From: Rhodospirillaceae bacterium
Lineage (GTDB): Bacteria; Pseudomonadota; Alphaproteobacteria; UBA8366
Reading direction: 5' to 3'
Assembly: GCA_002724395.1 (NCBI GenBank)
Contig: PBOR01000037.1
Coordinates: 12,261 to 76,260, forward strand
DNA: 64,000 bases
Made by a program: the position numbers and the translations under genes. Shown one piece after another: positions 63,782 through 64,000 of the stretch. How positions within the stretch are numbered: position 1 is the stretch's first letter; each line of letters opens with the position of its first letter. The notes under the pieces are model-generated. The model worked only from the letters and a program-made list of their open reading frames with translations, was not told the origin of the DNA and made no database searches.

Positions 63782-64000
63782 ATGGATAAGGATAAATGTG
63801 AGCGCGCGGCAACTATTATCGCTGATAATCGGCTGAATGGCACCAGGTTGGATGATTTGGGTGAGGCTATACGACCGGCTAATTTATATGAAGCCTACTC
63901 GGTGCAGACACGCCAAAATGAAATTCTCAGGGCAAAAAGAATGGGTGCGGTGTCTGGCTATAAAATTGGCTGTACGACCCCTGTCTTGCAAGAGTATATG
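63782..64000 (+). CDS. Partial 2-keto-4-pentenoate hydratase-like (FAH superfamily) protein; truncated by window end
   Basis: ATG at 63782, open to the edge: MDKDKCERAATIIADNRLNGTRLDDLGEAIRPANLYEAYSVQTRQNEILRAKRMGAVSGYKIGCTTPVLQEYM. Confidence 0.65.
   Translation, partial: MDKDKCERAATIIADNRLNGTRLDDLGEAIRPANLYEAYSVQTRQNEILRAKRMGAVSGYKIGCTTPVLQEYM

Overview
The window is a 64-kb chromosomal segment with alphaproteobacterial gene order and families. It is mostly core genome plus one accessory redox locus at the left end.

Contents from left to right:
(1) A tRNA-Ser(UGA) gene.
(2) A ~10.8-kb electron-transfer locus (about 756-11565). It encodes a tetraheme cytochrome c, a double cNMP-binding/4Fe-4S protein, a membrane protein with two H-X13-H diheme-b motifs, a membrane-anchored decaheme cytochrome with a Cys-rich N-terminus, a pentaheme cytochrome, an outer-membrane beta-barrel candidate and an NqrF-like FAD/2Fe-2S reductase. 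gdhA follows.
(3) A small-molecule metabolism block: TauD, a split AtuA pair, DUF983, PhyH, GNAT, a metallophosphoesterase and a TPR protein.
(4) A complete nuoA-N operon, then birA-coaX-rnj-DUF1467.
(5) proS-lolC-lolD-dnaE.
(6) rpsB-tsf-pyrH-frr-uppS-cdsA-dxr-rseP-bamA-ompH-fabZ-lpxA-lpxI-lpxB, with lpxD missing from its usual place.
(7) gltA and gltX on the minus strand, a second PhyH paralog, lexA with a perfect GTTC-N7-GTTC SOS box, and a truncated hydratase at the right edge.

The best candidate for an undescribed system is the cytochrome locus, which reads as a possible cytoplasm-to-outer-membrane electron conduit. Secondary candidates are a structured intergenic RNA near 37.2-37.4 kb, an rpsB leader with mutually exclusive pairings, and a dyad over the putative nuo promoter. 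All product calls come from reading motifs and recalling families; no database search was run.
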